Positions 10,945 to 25,176 are shown, counted from the stretch's first letter. The stretch is DNA of 64,000 nucleotides from Micromussa lordhowensis (GCA_964020085.1 OZ026604.1:29269118-29333117), one strand, 5' to 3'. Numbers and translations: made by a program. Notes: generated from the sequence alone by a model not told the origin.

Positions 10945-13143
10945 GATTGGCTTATTGAACTGTCCGATAACAACTTGGCAAGTGAATTAGTTTTTTAAAC
11001 CAATCACAATCGAGGAAATTGTAATTTTTATGATTAACAATGAAAATAACATATGAAATCTGAGTGAAGAATATCAATGAGTTTTCTACTTGAGATATGC
11101 TTTCGACCAAGAAACTTCACAGAAGACTTCAATCTACTAGCCAGGAAAAAAAAGATTCCAACTGCTTGCCCGAAGCTCGATCGAGTTCTCAGAGAATTTT
11201 TCCTACTGCCAACTTCCATCTCGGTTTTTTTCTTTTTCTTTTTCAGCAATCTATAAAGCCGCATAAAATGCATCTCAATTTTTTTTTAGTCGATATTTTA
11301 ATCGCTCTCAGTTGAAATACAATTCAAAAGGATACGTAGGATACCTATCTTACATTAGAACACAAGTTTAGCTGGAATTTATGACAGAAAGTGTCAGGAG
11401 GCGATTGGGACGCAAACATCTTTCAATTTTGAACAAATCTCCACCCATAGTTCACAAAAATCAACATTTAAATCAACAGCTCTTTATTTTTGGTCTACCA
11501 AAATGTCAATTACTTGGTAAACGTCAGGCTTATGAGTTGGTAAACTAAATGAATATTCGAATTTTGTATTTGTATGAGACGAGGTCGCCCTAGTGTTATC
11601 TAAACTGACTATGGAGAACAAAGATTGAACAAAAGCAAATCCACATCTGGACTGTAAATCATGACTGCTATGTGTCTTCATGGTGATGCAAAGTCATTTT
11701 TCGTGCTCTTGGAGATATTCACAAAAACCACCGAGCCATGCCAATGCTTTTCCGCACGAGTGATCTGGTTAGTCAAGCGAGCTACATGTTTATTCGCCTC
11801 ACTGGATTTAGGAGACGCTCTTGTACATTACTTCATGGATTAGCAATGGACCGTTGGCTTGATGATATTATCTTGTTGTAAGCTCATGGATGTTCTTGAG
11901 AAATCAATGATTTGCCCGTCTGTCTCTATTCGTGTGCAATGAGGTGGGATTGAGATTCAAGTGACTTAAGGCCAAGTGACTTAAGGCCAATGGCCCATTT
12001 ACCAGGCGAAGCGTTGTTATAAAAGACTAGGATTTCACACTTGTGGAGTACGATAAAGCTATCTGACAATGCTGGGAATATCGCTACGCGCCAACGCCAC
12101 AGCAGACTTACAGCGGACTCTCCCAAACCAGAAAACTGCAACTGCCATTGTCGGAAGATTTTGAAAGAAACTCCTACTCGTCGAGGTAGCGGCTGGCGTT
12201 AAATAGGGCCAGAGTCTATGAATTGAGATGTTTTTAAATAAAAATATCGCTACCTAACCCTAAACCCTAACCCATCGCTACTTGAGTTTGTAATGAGATA
12301 TATTTCATTATTCCTTTTAGTAAAGTATATTTTCGTTTTGGAATCTATGAAAAGGTCCACTTAACAGATACCATCATAAGATATAAGATCAGTGGCATCT
12401 GTCAGTCAGGGGATTGCCCGTGTGAAAAGCCATTTAAATCCAGTCATCTCAGTCCATTTTGAACTCAGCTACATTTTGAGACGCTCACATGGAGAGAAAA
12501 AAACTTTTTAAATTCTTAGTTGAAATATATCTGGAGTTTAAACTCGGTGAAATTAAATTGAAAAATAATGTGCTCGCCCCTGATATTGCTGAGGTACTTC
12601 ACGAGTATTGTTAGAATAAACTTTATCAGAGAGTGCTCCTTTTAAACGAGTGAGCCAGTCTTCCTTTCAACAATGGACTAAATAAAAGGGATAATTCGGT
12701 TCTATTCTATTTTGTAGAAAGAAAATAGATAAATAGAGACAACGATAACATCGGGTTATGTTTTTCATTGCCTGTGTCAAATAAATGCAGGTATTTTGCG
12801 GTACCAGTTATCGCTTCCCAGTGTCAGTCCATAGAAATTCTTCATATATGACGGTATGCTCGTGCTTTTAATGACATATAAAGAATACCTCTAAAGATTT
12901 TACACTTCTGTGTCACGTGAACACGACTTTGTTTGTGATTGGACAGGGAGCGAGCCAGTGATGATGTAATTGTATTCCATTGTTCGGCGGGACTCCTAAC
13001 TGCCTCTAACCTTCAAAACAAAGGAATATAATTTTACTATGGCGAAAAGTTAAAAAATAACCACTTTTCTTCTTTTTTTTTATAATTTATCTCTGGACAA
13101 CATTTCATTTAGGAATTCTTTTAAAATTTAGAATAATGCCACA
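10486..13143. other. Intergenic region between genes A and B
   Basis: There is no supported exon. It holds a dispersed repeat (10612-11040), a pair of 16-bp direct repeats around 11958-11990, and a short telomere-like run (ccctaaaccctaaccc) near 12257-12274. The promoter of gene B should lie in the last few hundred bases. Confidence 0.55.
10612..11040 (+). repeat. MITE-like element, copy 1
   Basis: The left part is an inverted repeat around gaattcggtctgtaatcat-type ends (ttcggtctgtaatcata against tatgatgacagaccgaat), enclosing complementary cggacgaccgcgc / gcgggagtccg words. The right part has repeated gattggttgatttaaacta. A longer copy in inverse orientation lies at 46785-47315, and a fragment at 32925-33005. 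Confidence 0.65.
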
Positions 13144-16100
13144 ATGCGGCTGAGAAGGAGAACATTGACAACTCAAAGGAATATGTTCATTCGAATATTG
13201 CTGATATGCCTCTGCGCCCTTTGTAAAGGTAAGTAAATTCACGCAGATCGATTTCTTTGGTTATCCAGTTGTGTGTGCTAAAATGCTCTTTGACTAATAT
13301 TTATTCGTGTGTGAATCTAGTCATGTGCTCCTCCAACTACCTCGAAAACTGTAAGAACACGAAAATCGAGGAGAATGTGACGTTAAAAGGCGGTATAGGA
13401 GCCGGGACATTTCGAAAGCTTGGTAAAGTGACAAGCATGGAGTCTTGTATAGAACTGTGTTGCAAAACGTCGACTTGTGATGTCGCGTTCCTTTCGGCGG
13501 CTAAATGCTATGGAGTTGAATGCGTGAGTGATGAGGAGTGCAAAGCTACAGCGACTGATACATCAGATATTAAGGTCCTCATAGCACACGTGCGAACGGG
13601 CCATAAAAAAGGTTAGTGCATGGGCAGTTTATACGGTGGCAGTAAATAAGCAGCTTTGAGGCTTTGCGTGCAAAATTGGCTTATGTCGCTGTCAGCCCGG
13701 GCCGGTATTCCGTTATCCTGCATTTGAAGGGAAAAGCGAGGCGTTGTTCAAAGACGGAAATGGACTATTTAAGTCTGACGTGGCATCGAGTTGGTTTTTT
13801 ACCAAAAGAAAGCGCTTATGTATAGGGAATCTTCCCTTACGAGATTTATACTACTTTACTTTTGCATTTGGCTCTTGTGCTTTATGGTGCATGCGAGGAC
13901 TGGTTTTGCGCTTGGGATAAATTTCAGTGGAGCGAAAGATGATTTCTACGGCGATTAAGCTCATTAATCTTTGATCGCGTTCAGATTTGAAAGCCTGAAA
14001 GGTAGCTAACCACCCGGAGAAGAATAAAAGGCAAGGCAGGTTGTTAAGCGACGTTTTCCAGAAAACGTACGTTGAAAATAGCGTTTTGACGATGAGTTCT
14101 CTCACAGTTCACAGTTCACAGTTCACTTCACACTTTTTATTTTTAATTTCTGACATTTTTGGGTGAGGATTGTGTTTGCATCACTGAAAAAAATTGAGGT
14201 CAAAACCTCAAAAACTTCGTTACAGGAAATTACGAGGCGAGTCGTGATTACAGCCCAAGACAATGAACTTTTTCGTAGAAAACAACACTTTTGATTTGAC
14301 TGTCAGCGACCTAACGCCAATATTGTATCTAATTATGATTTTTTTAAAGCCATTTTATCCCTTCAAGCACACACAACCGGACAACTACATGTAAAAACTT
14401 AGAGCACGTTTTAGTAACTTTGAAACAAGCTCTTGGCAATAGCAGATTTGCACTTTGTCGTCATTTAACTGCAATTACCAGAACTCCCTTCGTTTTTTTC
14501 TTTATTACTTAAAATTTGAATTCCCACTGGGGTTTAAATAACAACTGTCCTAATTAGCATAAGTAACAGAAAAAGTGAAGGATTCTGGCAGTTACTTATC
14601 AAATGGCACCATAATGCAAACCGCCTATTGCTCGGTGTTTATTTTAACTCAATGCTATTATGTATTATGTACTTTGTACTATTTTACTTACATTTTCTGC
14701 TGTGGTAAATTCTTTTAGAACTTAATAAATGAGCTTTACTTAGTGCTGTTTCGCTGTAATTTCAGTCATAAGAGTTGGGATGCTCGGCACGTTAGGGGAC
14801 AGATTGTGTTCGCTAACATGCAAAGTTCCCTTGTGCCTCTGTTTCAAAACGAGTCTAAGTGCTAAACCTTTCTTTTGAACGTGAGTTTGATTTGCATGAA
14901 AATCAACCTGTAGGCGGAAGTCAGTTTCATATGAATGGTTTCGCACTCAGACTCGTTTTGACACGGACACGGAGGCAAGAGGAAACTCGAAAATTAAATG
15001 GCCGTGATTGGGTGAGATGTAGAACATGACTTTAAAAACTTTATTCTCTACAAAACCAGGAATTCACTGTTGCTGTAATCTTATTTTAAATATGATGAAA
15101 CAAAACATAGTCTATTTTACTCTTCGGTCTGGTTCTCTTTTTCTTTGTCAAGAGGAGATGAAACAATAATAAAAATGTTCTTAGAAGGGAATATGAGAGC
15201 GTGATCGAGAGCTAAAGCTCATTTCGGCACTTTCTTTTCCTGACTTTTAAATCTAAAGATATTAAAAGTAGCCAAAATTAAATTCTGCACGGTAGTCGAA
15301 AAATGTATTTTTTGCGGCTTTCTTCTCATAGTAAATTAGAATTTGTTGTATGACACATGCCATAAAAGCTGTTTACCTCTCATTTCCATTGCAGATAATA
15401 CATCGCTTGCTTTCATCACGCCGAATTTCACATCGAACGTGAAACCGCATCCTAACGGATTCTTGGGCCCAAATCAGGGGCTATCTACCAACACCCCAAA
15501 GGGCCTCATAGCCCAGGGACAAAAATCAGTAAACGATGTAAACCCCTCAATGGCTGGACAATGTCAGCCAGGGAAAGTATTTAAAGAAGTGACTTTAAAA
15601 GGTGGCATAAACGCTGGCACATACAAGGATGTTGGCTCTGTGAAAAGCATGGAGGAATGTTCAAGTAAATGTTGCGAGTTTGCGGCGTGTGATTTAGCGT
15701 TTATGCTTTCTAGTAGATGTTATCTTGTTGGATGTTCGGAAGGCAAGAACTGCCAGATACAAAAAGCCAAGCCTTCTCCTTATCATCCTTCTGTGACTTA
15801 CATTGAGCGATGGAACAAGGAAGGTGTCAAACATTCAGGTAACTAAGGAGCAGTTTATTGAATATATTATTCATATCTATTTTTCCATTGAATACTGAGT
15901 GTTTTCCAGGCTTACTAAATACAGCTACAAAGGTTGTCTAAAGCGCGCGCGACATTGCCGATTACTATTATGGGTAAAGATAATTTGGTGTTCCTAGGTA
16001 AATAAATGATATGCCTTTATTTATCCTCGGAAGTGTTTATAGTACAAAGGCTAGTGGGGCCGAGCAAACCATTGTTAAGAATCCCAACTGGCCGACGCGC

Positions 16101-19100
16101 TGACCACTAACCAACCGCCGTAACCCATTATACCTTCCCACATTGTCACTTGCACGTTTACACTTTTCTAGGACAAACTTTCTCGAAAAAGCTGTGAGAA
16201 AAGTAGTTTGACTGAGGAGTTTTACGCTGGCGAATGAGTTTTGTCTTGAGCTAGGCCATTTTTAGAATCAGAAATTGTCCTTTGCTTGCACAGTTATAAG
16301 TTGATATTTAGCCAATCTGAGCCGGAATCATTACATATTTCGTTCACACACATGCAAATAATTGTATGCCAGCTAACGTTAAAACTGTAGGGTAGAGTAC
16401 CACAGATTTAAGGCAATATCGTCGTAAACATAGCAACAGACCAGGGATGGACAAAGTTTAGTGAAAGTCAGGATGTATGGAAAGTTTGTCCTAGTCGGAT
16501 CTGAGTGTGAGACCGACATTGAAAGTAATCTTATTAGAGCGACTTCCAGACTTTAAAAGTGTTCGTTATAGAAAGTGTTATCATTAGGGACCTTTAGGTT
16601 TGACTACGAGTACGAGATCGAGTACGGGCACGATTTTCGAATTTCAAATCAGTGACGTTTCCAGATCCCTTGCTCTTCATGTTGCTTTTAGGTAGAGGGG
16701 GTAGCTTATAGGATGAGATGGATATGTGACGTGATTATGTGAAGCCTGCTAACTAGAATTTAAAAGTCGTTCTCGTACTTGATCTCGTACTTGTACTCAA
16801 ATCTAAAGTGCCCTATTATCAGGTGGCGTTAAAACCGTCAAGAGATTTGATGCTTGTTTCATTTCTTTTAAGTTTTCCTGAGCGATTCAGCTGAAACAAA
16901 ATTCACCTGTCCAGCAGTGAAGCCCTTAACCAAGGTCACACTTAAAGGAGGACTTAAAGCCGGGGATTTTACAGACACCGGCAAAGTCGGCAGCATTAAG
17001 GAATGTTACGACACATGCTGTCAACAGAGCACGTGTAACCTGGCCTTTATGCTGGGTCAAAACTGTTTTTCAGTCAAGTGTTACAATAAAGACTTGTGCA
17101 ACACCATTCCAGCGCAACCTTCCATTTTCAATCCGCAAATTGCATACGTTTGGAGTAGGAATGAAATGAAAAAAGGTGAATATGCATATTTTTGGTCTTC
17201 AAGGAGATTTCGCGCCAATTGATAGCGTGATTAAAGAGTTAAAGAAAAAATATATTCATTCCTTAAAAAAATAACATTAAATTCATATGTAGAAAACAAA
17301 CATCGTACTTGTTTTTGAGCTTCCCAAAAAACAACACAACTATAAATGCCAAATGCAAGAAAATGTGTGCCAGACTGATGTGTTGTGCACAGACTTGAAA
17401 GATAGAACCACCTTATAGAACATAATTGAATAGTACAAAATGAAAGCACAGCTCAATAGCTTTCACATGCATGGTCAGACACTAGGATGTCTACCACAGA
17501 CGTAAAAGTTACAGCCACCATATAAGTACGTTTTTCACCGTTTAACTGATTTTCACGTGGCAGCACAGATTAACAACTTTCACGCTTTTTACATTGTAGA
17601 AAAATATGGTAACGACTTAAACGTATGTTTCTGTGCAACAACATATACTTATCTGAAATTCTGATTTTAATTTCTTGTTAGATTCACCAAAGAATAAAAT
17701 ACTTAAACCACAAGTGGTTTGTCCAGCTGGAAAAGTTCAGGAAAGTGTCACTCTCGTTGGTGGAATCACATCCGGGTACTTTCGCGATCATGGCAAAGTC
17801 AAAGACATGCAGAAGTGTCGACGAATTTGCTGCGAGATGCCGCACTGTCATCTCGCCTTCATGCTTTCTTCAAATTGCTTTTCAGTGGCGTGCAAAAGCG
17901 CTAGCGCGTGCAAGACACAGCCTGCAAATCCATCAAGATACAGCCCCAAAATATCTTATGTCAGGAATTTTGACACAAATCAGCTTCTGGGTAAGATTTA
18001 GTTTTATCACGGTTTGTGTAACGGTTGTGTAGTGTTGTTACTTTATATAGTAAAGCATTGTGCTACCTTAAGATCCCGGATGTGAAAGCAAGAGGTTGAA
18101 AGATCTAAAATAATTCATGATTGAAAGATCGCAAGTCAGTCGCTCCTCGGAAGTCAGTTTTTTGAGCAGTGAATAAACCATGTTTGTCTGAACTATTGAT
18201 TTCAGGCTAACACTGTCACAAGTTGGACGGTGGAACGTCGCAGTTCTGTCACAGTTTGTTTAGATGCGAGACGGTTGTGTCGCCACTAAACGAAAATTAG
18301 ACGGTCTAGATAGTCTTAACTTATCAAGTATTAGATCGATTTGTTTATCCATAATTCCAGGAGCTCCACAGGCCGCCGAACAGCAAATTAAAGAAACCAT
18401 CCCTGGCTTGGTACAGACGCCTCTAACGCAGCTTTCAATGCCAGGACAAACACCTCAAATTCCTGGACTAAACGCGCCAATTACTGACGCACCCCAGACA
18501 GCCCAGTTTTCACAGACTCAATTGCAAGGACAGACACCCTTGCTGGGGCAGCAACAGCAGCCTTCACCACTCGTGCCACCCCCACTACCTCCGTCACCTT
18601 TTGGCTCGCAGTTGGGGCAGAAGCCTGTGTTGCCAATGCCAGGAGCTTCTGCCAGTGACAACGGCGCAGGTTCGTTACAAATAGATACGAAAACAAAACC
18701 ACGCTGCCGCTTTAATCATCCTCAAAGTAGTAGCTGAATTACGCCAGTGTTTCTAATTAACAATGAGATTATGAGCTCGAGATTTCTATGAGGTGATAGT
18801 TGATGAGGCCGAAGGCCGAATCAACTATCACCTCATAGAAATCGAGAGCGAATAATCTAATTGTTTGGTAGAATTCTCACTAAAATTTACTTTAAACAAT
18901 GGTTTCCATTTATATCCCGACGTATTATTAAACTTTGCGCCTTTTAAAAAGATCGGTCGGATTGAATTGTCATTTAAAATTGAAGTTGTTTGCGCGCGCA
19001 TCAGCTTTTTCAATAATTTCAACTTTTCTTAAAGTCAAGAAACCGTACAATGTAAATGTCCTTCGTTTAGTCTTCTCAGGAATTTAATTATCCATTTGCA

Positions 19101-22100
19101 TCAAACTTTTCCTCCAAAACTTGAGAAAAAACTAAAAAAACGTCGCCATTTCGTACACTACACTGATGGCTAATAGTGTGCAATGGCTCAGCCAATCAGA
19201 TTACAGCATTTGCATTAGTATACTGGTAGGATTCTACTAATTAACAATTAGATTATGAGCTCGAGATTTCTATGAGGTGATAGTTGATGAGGCCGAAGGC
19301 CGAATCAACTATCGCCTCATAGAAATCGAGAGCGAATAATCTAATTGTTTTAGTAGAATTCTAACTGAAATTAACGCAAATAACGATTTCCAATGATTTT
19401 CCCACGCATTATTGAACTTTATCCATGAACAAAGTTGAACGTATCGAACTGTCCTTGGCAAATTTGCAGTTGTTTACGCGCGTACCCGCTTTTTCAATAT
19501 TTTCAAGTTTTTAAAGTCAAGAAACCTTAAAAGTGCTTGTTTTAGTCTTCTCAGGAATTTAATTACCCGTTTACATCTAAAATTTCTTCCAAAACTTCGG
19601 AAAAACTATAAAAACATCGCATTTCTTGGACGACCGGCGGCCAACTGTACTCTAATGGCTGATAGTATACGAGTAGCTCAGCCAATCAGATTGCAGCATT
19701 TGCATAAGTATACTAGTAGAATTCTACTAATACTTGTTAGAATTGCGACTCGAGTATGTTAAGATCGGAGTTCGAATTTAAGGACAACCATTGAAGGAGG
19801 ATAGGCGTTAAAGTAAATTATCTTACGTCAACTATATTTAATTCAGATTTCTTTTTATTAACATAAAGGTTACGAACTCAGTTCTGGCATAAATCAGTAA
19901 CATTCATTTGATGATTAAAAGTCGAAAACTAGTATATGGCACATGGTCAAAATGACAATTCTTTTCACCGACTGACTAACCCTGCGTTGAAGAACACTCA
20001 GGTTTTGTTTGCCACCAAATAACTAGATTAATCGAATATTCTTGAAATTGTGCTTTTTTAGACAAGGAATAGCTCTGCAATACGCTGGTTGTATAACAAA
20101 TTTTCTGTGCTCAACAGTTGCGAAATGCAAATCGAACGGTCGATTTTCAGCCCAGTTGAGATTCTCTAAATTGAGTCTGAAGGTTAAATCAACATGTTTT
20201 TTTTCCTCGGAAAGACAAAACTATCTCAAGGAAAAAACTACAGCATGTTTGTATTCTTGCTAGGGTCTAGCTATATGCAAAAGAGTTTTCTAGCCTTGCC
20301 GGAGAAATTTGATTTTACAAATGAATATATGAAAGGTCATATATTTGAACTTCGGAGAAAGATATGAAGACATGATTGATCATCGCAGTTCAATATATGA
20401 TCTTTCATATATTCATTTGCATTCTTCATCATCTACGGGTATATTACGAACTCACAATGTGACCAGCTCCCAGTTGGCTTGATAGCTCAGTTCGTAGAGC
20501 ACTGCATCGGTATCGCAGAAGTCATGGGTTCGAATCCCATTCATGCCTGAATTTTTTTCAGGCTTTAATTTCACAACTGCTTAAGTTGAATGTATAGCTG
20601 CGATGATCAATCATGTCTTCAAATTTGTTTTTGTTTGATTTTTCTAGACATTTGCTCTTAAGAACACTTTTACAGCATGTAATATAACAAAGAGCGACGT
20701 TAGGAATAATATTTTAATTAACGCTAATTCTGCTTATTCGAATATCCTTTCAGATTAACTTGATGTTATCATTCCTCATTTAAGCGCATTCACACTGTAA
20801 CAAGAATACTGACGATATTTTGGCGCCTTTTTACGCAGCCATGCAATTTCCAATGCCTCCTTTGGCACCTGCTGAACAAGTAACACCTGTTGCACCTCTG
20901 ACTTCCGGCGGAAATCAGCCTATTGCCAATCAGCTTGAAACAAAGAAAACAGAAATTCCAGCTGCACAAAACGATGGAAGTCTTAAAAGCCAGATAAAGT
21001 CAGCTGCAGCCGGTCAGGCCATGACGATGAACATCGTAAACGGAACGATTCAATTAACACCCGTCGGAGGATCTAATAAGTCCGAAGATTCCTCCAAGCA
21101 AACATCGGGAAGTTCTAAAACTTCCGAATCAAAAGGCGATACGAAGAGCGATTCGGGAAAGAAGGAATGCGACAAAGCGAAGGTGCTTAATAATGTTACA
21201 CTCAAAGGTGGAAAGAAAGCTGGGAAGTTTAACAACCACGGTGACGTCAAAGGAATGGAAGCATGCCAGGATATCTGCTGCAAGGATGACAAGTGTCACG
21301 TGGCCTTCATGCTTGGCAAGACGTGTTACTCCGTTACTTGCAAGAATAAAGAGCTATGTGAACACACCAAAGCTCCACCAACTGACTTTAATCCACAGCT
21401 TTCGTATGTGAGGCCGATGGAAACTTCTAGCAAAAAAGGTGAGTTGATTTGTGAAAAAAAGCTTAGGAAATACACCTGATTAGTTCCCTTTGTAGCCTTT
21501 CACTTTCCTAACCCTTTCTCTCATTATTTACAATTCAGAATCCAGCGAAGCTCCTGTCATCCCTCCGGAGCCAAAGGACCTCAAATGCAAACACAGCAAC
21601 ATCACAAATGACAAGGATCTGCCGAACGGAGTCCAGAAAAACAACTTCACAATCGTTAAAGACGCCAATACCATGGCCAAGTGCATGGAAAAATGTTGCG
21701 ACAGCAATGACTGTGACTTGGCGTACATGGTGGAAAAGAAGTGTTATTCTGTTTCGTGTTCAAGCAAAGAGGATTGCCGCCCTGTATCAGTGAAAGCGTC
21801 CAAGAAGACACCTCTTATTGCTGCCATGGTGATGAAAGTCGAACCTAAGGAAGAGACAGGTAATAGTTATGTATTGAGGGCGTCTAGGTGTCTTTAGCTA
21901 TCGCTAGAGAAATGAGTGAGCATAGCAGTTGATCAAATTTCACTTGCTGGGGTACCTGCAAACTCCCATTGACCAATTAATTTATGGGTAGTATTTCATG
22001 TATTAATTAAGCAAGCAATTGATGTCACATGTTGGAGACCCAGGATGGTAATCGATGACCAAGAAAACATTCAAATTTTACTAAAAATTCATTTATTTTC

Positions 22101-24167
22101 AAAGTCTTCTCAAATTTTTTTGCCAAGAAAAGAAGTATAATTTGTACACGCATTCTGGCAAAACTCGTTGCTTCAGAGGCCAGGAGAGGGCTTAAAGCAA
22201 GAGATTCACCTGGGAAAGGATAATAAAGGTTATTAGGATTTAAGATAACTAAAGAGGAAAAGGGTTAATTCTAAACTCTTTCATTACCTTCACCGGCAGA
22301 CTTGTCTGCGATTGCCTCCCCACCAGAAGAGTCCACAACCACAGACTTTGCATCCCAAACAGGAAACTGTAGGCTGGACAGTAGGATCTCGAACGATATC
22401 AAACTCCGGCCAGAAAGTAGAGCCAGCAACTTCACAGATATGGGTAAAGCAGAAGATATCCACAGATGTATTGGACGCTGCTGCGCGCGACCTTCTTGCG
22501 ATATCGCTTATTTACTGAATGACAAATGTTTTGCGGTCCAGTGCCTTGATGGTGTCTTGTGCCAGACCAGCGCGGAACCTGCATCGGCAGGGGCAAACGT
22601 CAAGTTGGCTTACATGAACAGGGAAGCGTCTGGACAGAAGGAAAAAGGTTAGTGAGAGGTTTGGGTACCCGATTTCAAAACCTAGTACCAGCTGATAGTT
22701 TTATTACATAGAGAATGATGATTACTTGAGAAAGTTCATTGTGTCGAGACCCAGACAACAATTGGCAAAACTGGATTGCGAAGTTATATCTCGGTAGGAA
22801 CTGTACTATTATCAGACTAGAAAATGCATGCAAGCTAGCTTGAACATTCTCGGATTATCACTCATTCTCCTATGTTACAGGAAACTTAGACTTCAGAAAG
22901 AAATTTTACTGCACTCTTTGGTGACAGTCTGATTGACTGTACAATGATTCACGCCATTTATACATATCTTCCCTCTCCTTCTGCAGATTGGATGATGGTG
23001 TACATTATCGTTGCTTCACTTGCGTTCGTGGCGGGAATTGGTGGAGTAATATGGGCGGTGTGTATTTGCACGAAAAGGTGAGAACACAATGTCATATTTG
23101 ATATTACTTTCATGTAACGTTTGCCGATGTGATTATTGGTGTGGCTCATAGTAATGGAATAGAAACCAATCGCTCATTTCGCGCGGTTGAACCCAAAAGC
23201 AGTTTAATGGAAAGAATGTCTGAACTATTTTCTCAGCTGCCTTTGTAACTTATTGCAGACAAAAACTTCGCAAACAAAGACGAATGTTGGATGATGAAGA
23301 AGATGACGAAATGCTACCTAAACGTAAGCCTCATATTCCGTTTGAGGAATGAAGAAAATAATTGTTTCAACCGAGCAGGACTTCTGTATGGGAGAATCTT
23401 GACTGAGGTCGTGAGTACAGACCGAAAGCAGGACTTTATTATTATTTTTATCTCATCAGGCTTTTAGTACTTAGTCAATATTTTTGTAGTTAAGTTTGCA
23501 ACGTGTTCACTGCAAAATGTAACTGGTCGGGATGCCAGTCTAGATGGGAAAATCAAGACCGCGGTCAATATCGATTTGAGCCAATCAAATTCGTAAATTT
23601 GGTAGTTCCCAGTCCTAGCGAGACGCGTGCAGCCATATAACAATACACCATCAAAAATAAGAAATAAACCTATTATAACATTCCTCTTTTTCTGTTTTTG
23701 TTTCCATAAGCTACTCAGACGAGATACAGAACACCGATGCCAAGATACTAGCGAGGGCAACGTCATAACCATGACAATAGACTGTGTGCCCTCTTAACCA
23801 TTAGGGCACTTGCAAATCATCACCATTAGGCAATTATGGCGACAACCTTCACTTTTAACTTGTTTTGTATGACTGAAATGAAATGTTAGATTCACCGGCA
23901 AGTGAACTCCTAATCAGGAGTTTCCGCAACCTTCGGAATGTGGGTGAGCAAGGAATAGAACCAAATGGCGCCAATAAGGACAACAGTAGTGAAGATGCAA
24001 ATGATACCAGTCAGCCTCTGAAACTAAGAAATAGATCGGTCTTGGACCTCAGATTCGGACACATGTCCCTCACTGTGCATGTTCTGTTGCATGACCGCTG
24101 GCCACGAGGAACATATATTTTGGGAACGAGATTGATGGACCCTTCGAAAGAAGTCAGACTTTTTTAA
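13144..24167 (+). CDS. Gene B: type I membrane protein with seven MANSC domains
   Basis: The predicted exons are 13144-13228, 13321-13611, 15395-15838, 16891-17175, 17682-17990, 18361-18669, 20839-21438, 21539-21859, 22300-22647, 22987-23077, 23259-23323 and 23890-24167. They form an exact 1141-aa frame. Exon 1 is a signal peptide (basic start, then FIRILLICLCALC). Exons 2, 3, 4, 5, 7, 8 and 9 each encode one eight-cysteine MANSC-like domain. Exon 6 is a Pro/Gln-rich linker with no cysteine. Exon 7 adds a Ser/Lys-rich leader before its domain. Exon 10 encodes one transmembrane helix (YIIVASLAFVAGIGGVIWAV), and exons 11-12 encode a cytoplasmic tail with a basic stop-transfer stretch, then DDEEDDE. 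The domain in exon 8 is the most diverged, since it lacks the usual LKGG strand. All extracellular exons have phase-1 borders. The ATG at 13136 is rejected because it stops at once. Confidence 0.82.
14800..14985. repeat. Dispersed MITE-like repeat in a gene B intron
   Basis: This is a relative of 4817-4990. Inverted ends are clearer here: ctgtttcaaaacgagtct on the left and agactcgttttgacacg on the right. The core (gtttgatttgcatgaaaat, tttcatatgaatggtt) is shared. Confidence 0.6.
16589..16815. repeat. MITE-like repeat, copy 2
   Basis: Relative of 5866-6085. It ends immediately upstream of the exon at 16891. The ends carry gagtacgagatcgagtac on the left and its approximate inverse (cttgatctcgtacttgtac) on the right. 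Confidence 0.6.
18745..19732. repeat. Tandem pair of ~490-bp hairpin elements
   Basis: Two similar units (about 18745-19235 and 19236-19732) each begin with a strong hairpin (18758-18866 and 19239-19351). The hairpin arms carry tttctatgaggtgatagttg and its inverse, around a gaggccgaaggccgaa loop. Each unit ends with cagccaatcagatt and cagcatttgcat. They lie in the long intron after gene B's Pro/Gln exon. They look like MITEs duplicated in tandem; no coding capacity. Confidence 0.7.
20395..20632 (+). mobile_element. tRNA-derived SINE, copy 2
   Basis: The tRNA-like head lies at about 20476-20550 (gatagctcagttcgtagagc, then a gggttcgaatccc B box). The flanks match copy 1, including the atatgaaa/tttcatat-type ends near 20330 and 20400. 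It lies in a gene B intron. Confidence 0.7.
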
Positions 24168-25075
24168 AGGAAAGCTGCGGTGGTCATGTTATCATTTTTT
24201 AGATTATATTTCTTTTATCTTAAAGCTGCCTTACTTGGTGACTACGAGCTAGAATTTATACTCAACAAGTAGTTAATGTATTTCTATTGACAGTTTGATA
24301 AAAGACTTGTGTGTGTACAGCGTGGCTTGGATTCGCGTATTATGAAAACTCTGACTTATTAATTTTAAGTTATGGTTACTAACAATTGTAAGCACTAAAG
24401 GTGGGTGGCATCTCGCCTCACTCTGGAAGGAGTGAGGCGAGAGCCAACTCCTCTCGTCGGTTTACCCAGCCACATCTATACCAATACTCATTTGTAGAAC
24501 TCAGTTGTCATTTAATTCTTATGATAATCATTTAAACCTATACTCTTAAACCTATGTACCGTATTGCAGACGGAGGATGAATTGAGATTATTTAGTAATT
24601 ATGGACTTCAATAATTTTGTATTCATTTAGTTCTATATGTTTTACTTCATGGATAGTTCGTTCTTTATGAATTAACTTGACAATTTCGACGCATTACTAG
24701 ACTTGCATCGATCCATTATCCACTTTCGACAGAAACAGGGATCGTTTTCACTTGTCCATAATCTGTGCCCAAAACTACAAGCTTTTTTACAAAAAGATGT
24801 ACAGTTTGGCTTGTTACGGAACTCGATTATGGCAATGTAATTTTTGGCGTTTAAACCAACTAGTATGATCTTAAAACGACTATAGCAGAGACCATAGACG
24901 TCGTATTTACCTGAGGTAAAAGACTGTTGTAGTAAGTGTAATTTATTGAACGAAGTCAACACAAAATGAGATGAGATAGAGAATCCGTTTTTAGTTCACT
25001 CTAACAAAGGGATGCTGTGCCTTTTCAAGGCGACACGCGAGACGTCACGAAGACAACTTCCATACGGGACATTTT

Positions 25076-25176
25076 CTCTATGAGATGCACCTGCAGGGAG
25101 TGATGGTAGTTGTATTCATCATATTTGTCTTGATGAATACAATTACCATGATTCCCTGCAGGCGCGTCTCATAGAG
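25076..25176. repeat. Imperfect 101-bp hairpin
   Basis: The left arm (25076-25121, starting ctctatgagatg) is complementary with a few mismatches to the right arm (25131-25176, ending tctcatagag), around a 9-base loop. It is probably a small MITE. It lies in the region expected to be gene B's 3' UTR or just beyond. Confidence 0.7.

Noticed and set aside
12240..12290. Telomere-like ccctaaccc run
   Set aside because: It spans only about three imperfect units, too short to indicate a chromosome end or fusion.
3776..24167. Genes A and B as one gene
   Set aside because: A ends with an in-frame stop in its own tail exon, and B starts with a new signal-peptide exon after 3.2 kb. Read-through isoforms remain possible.
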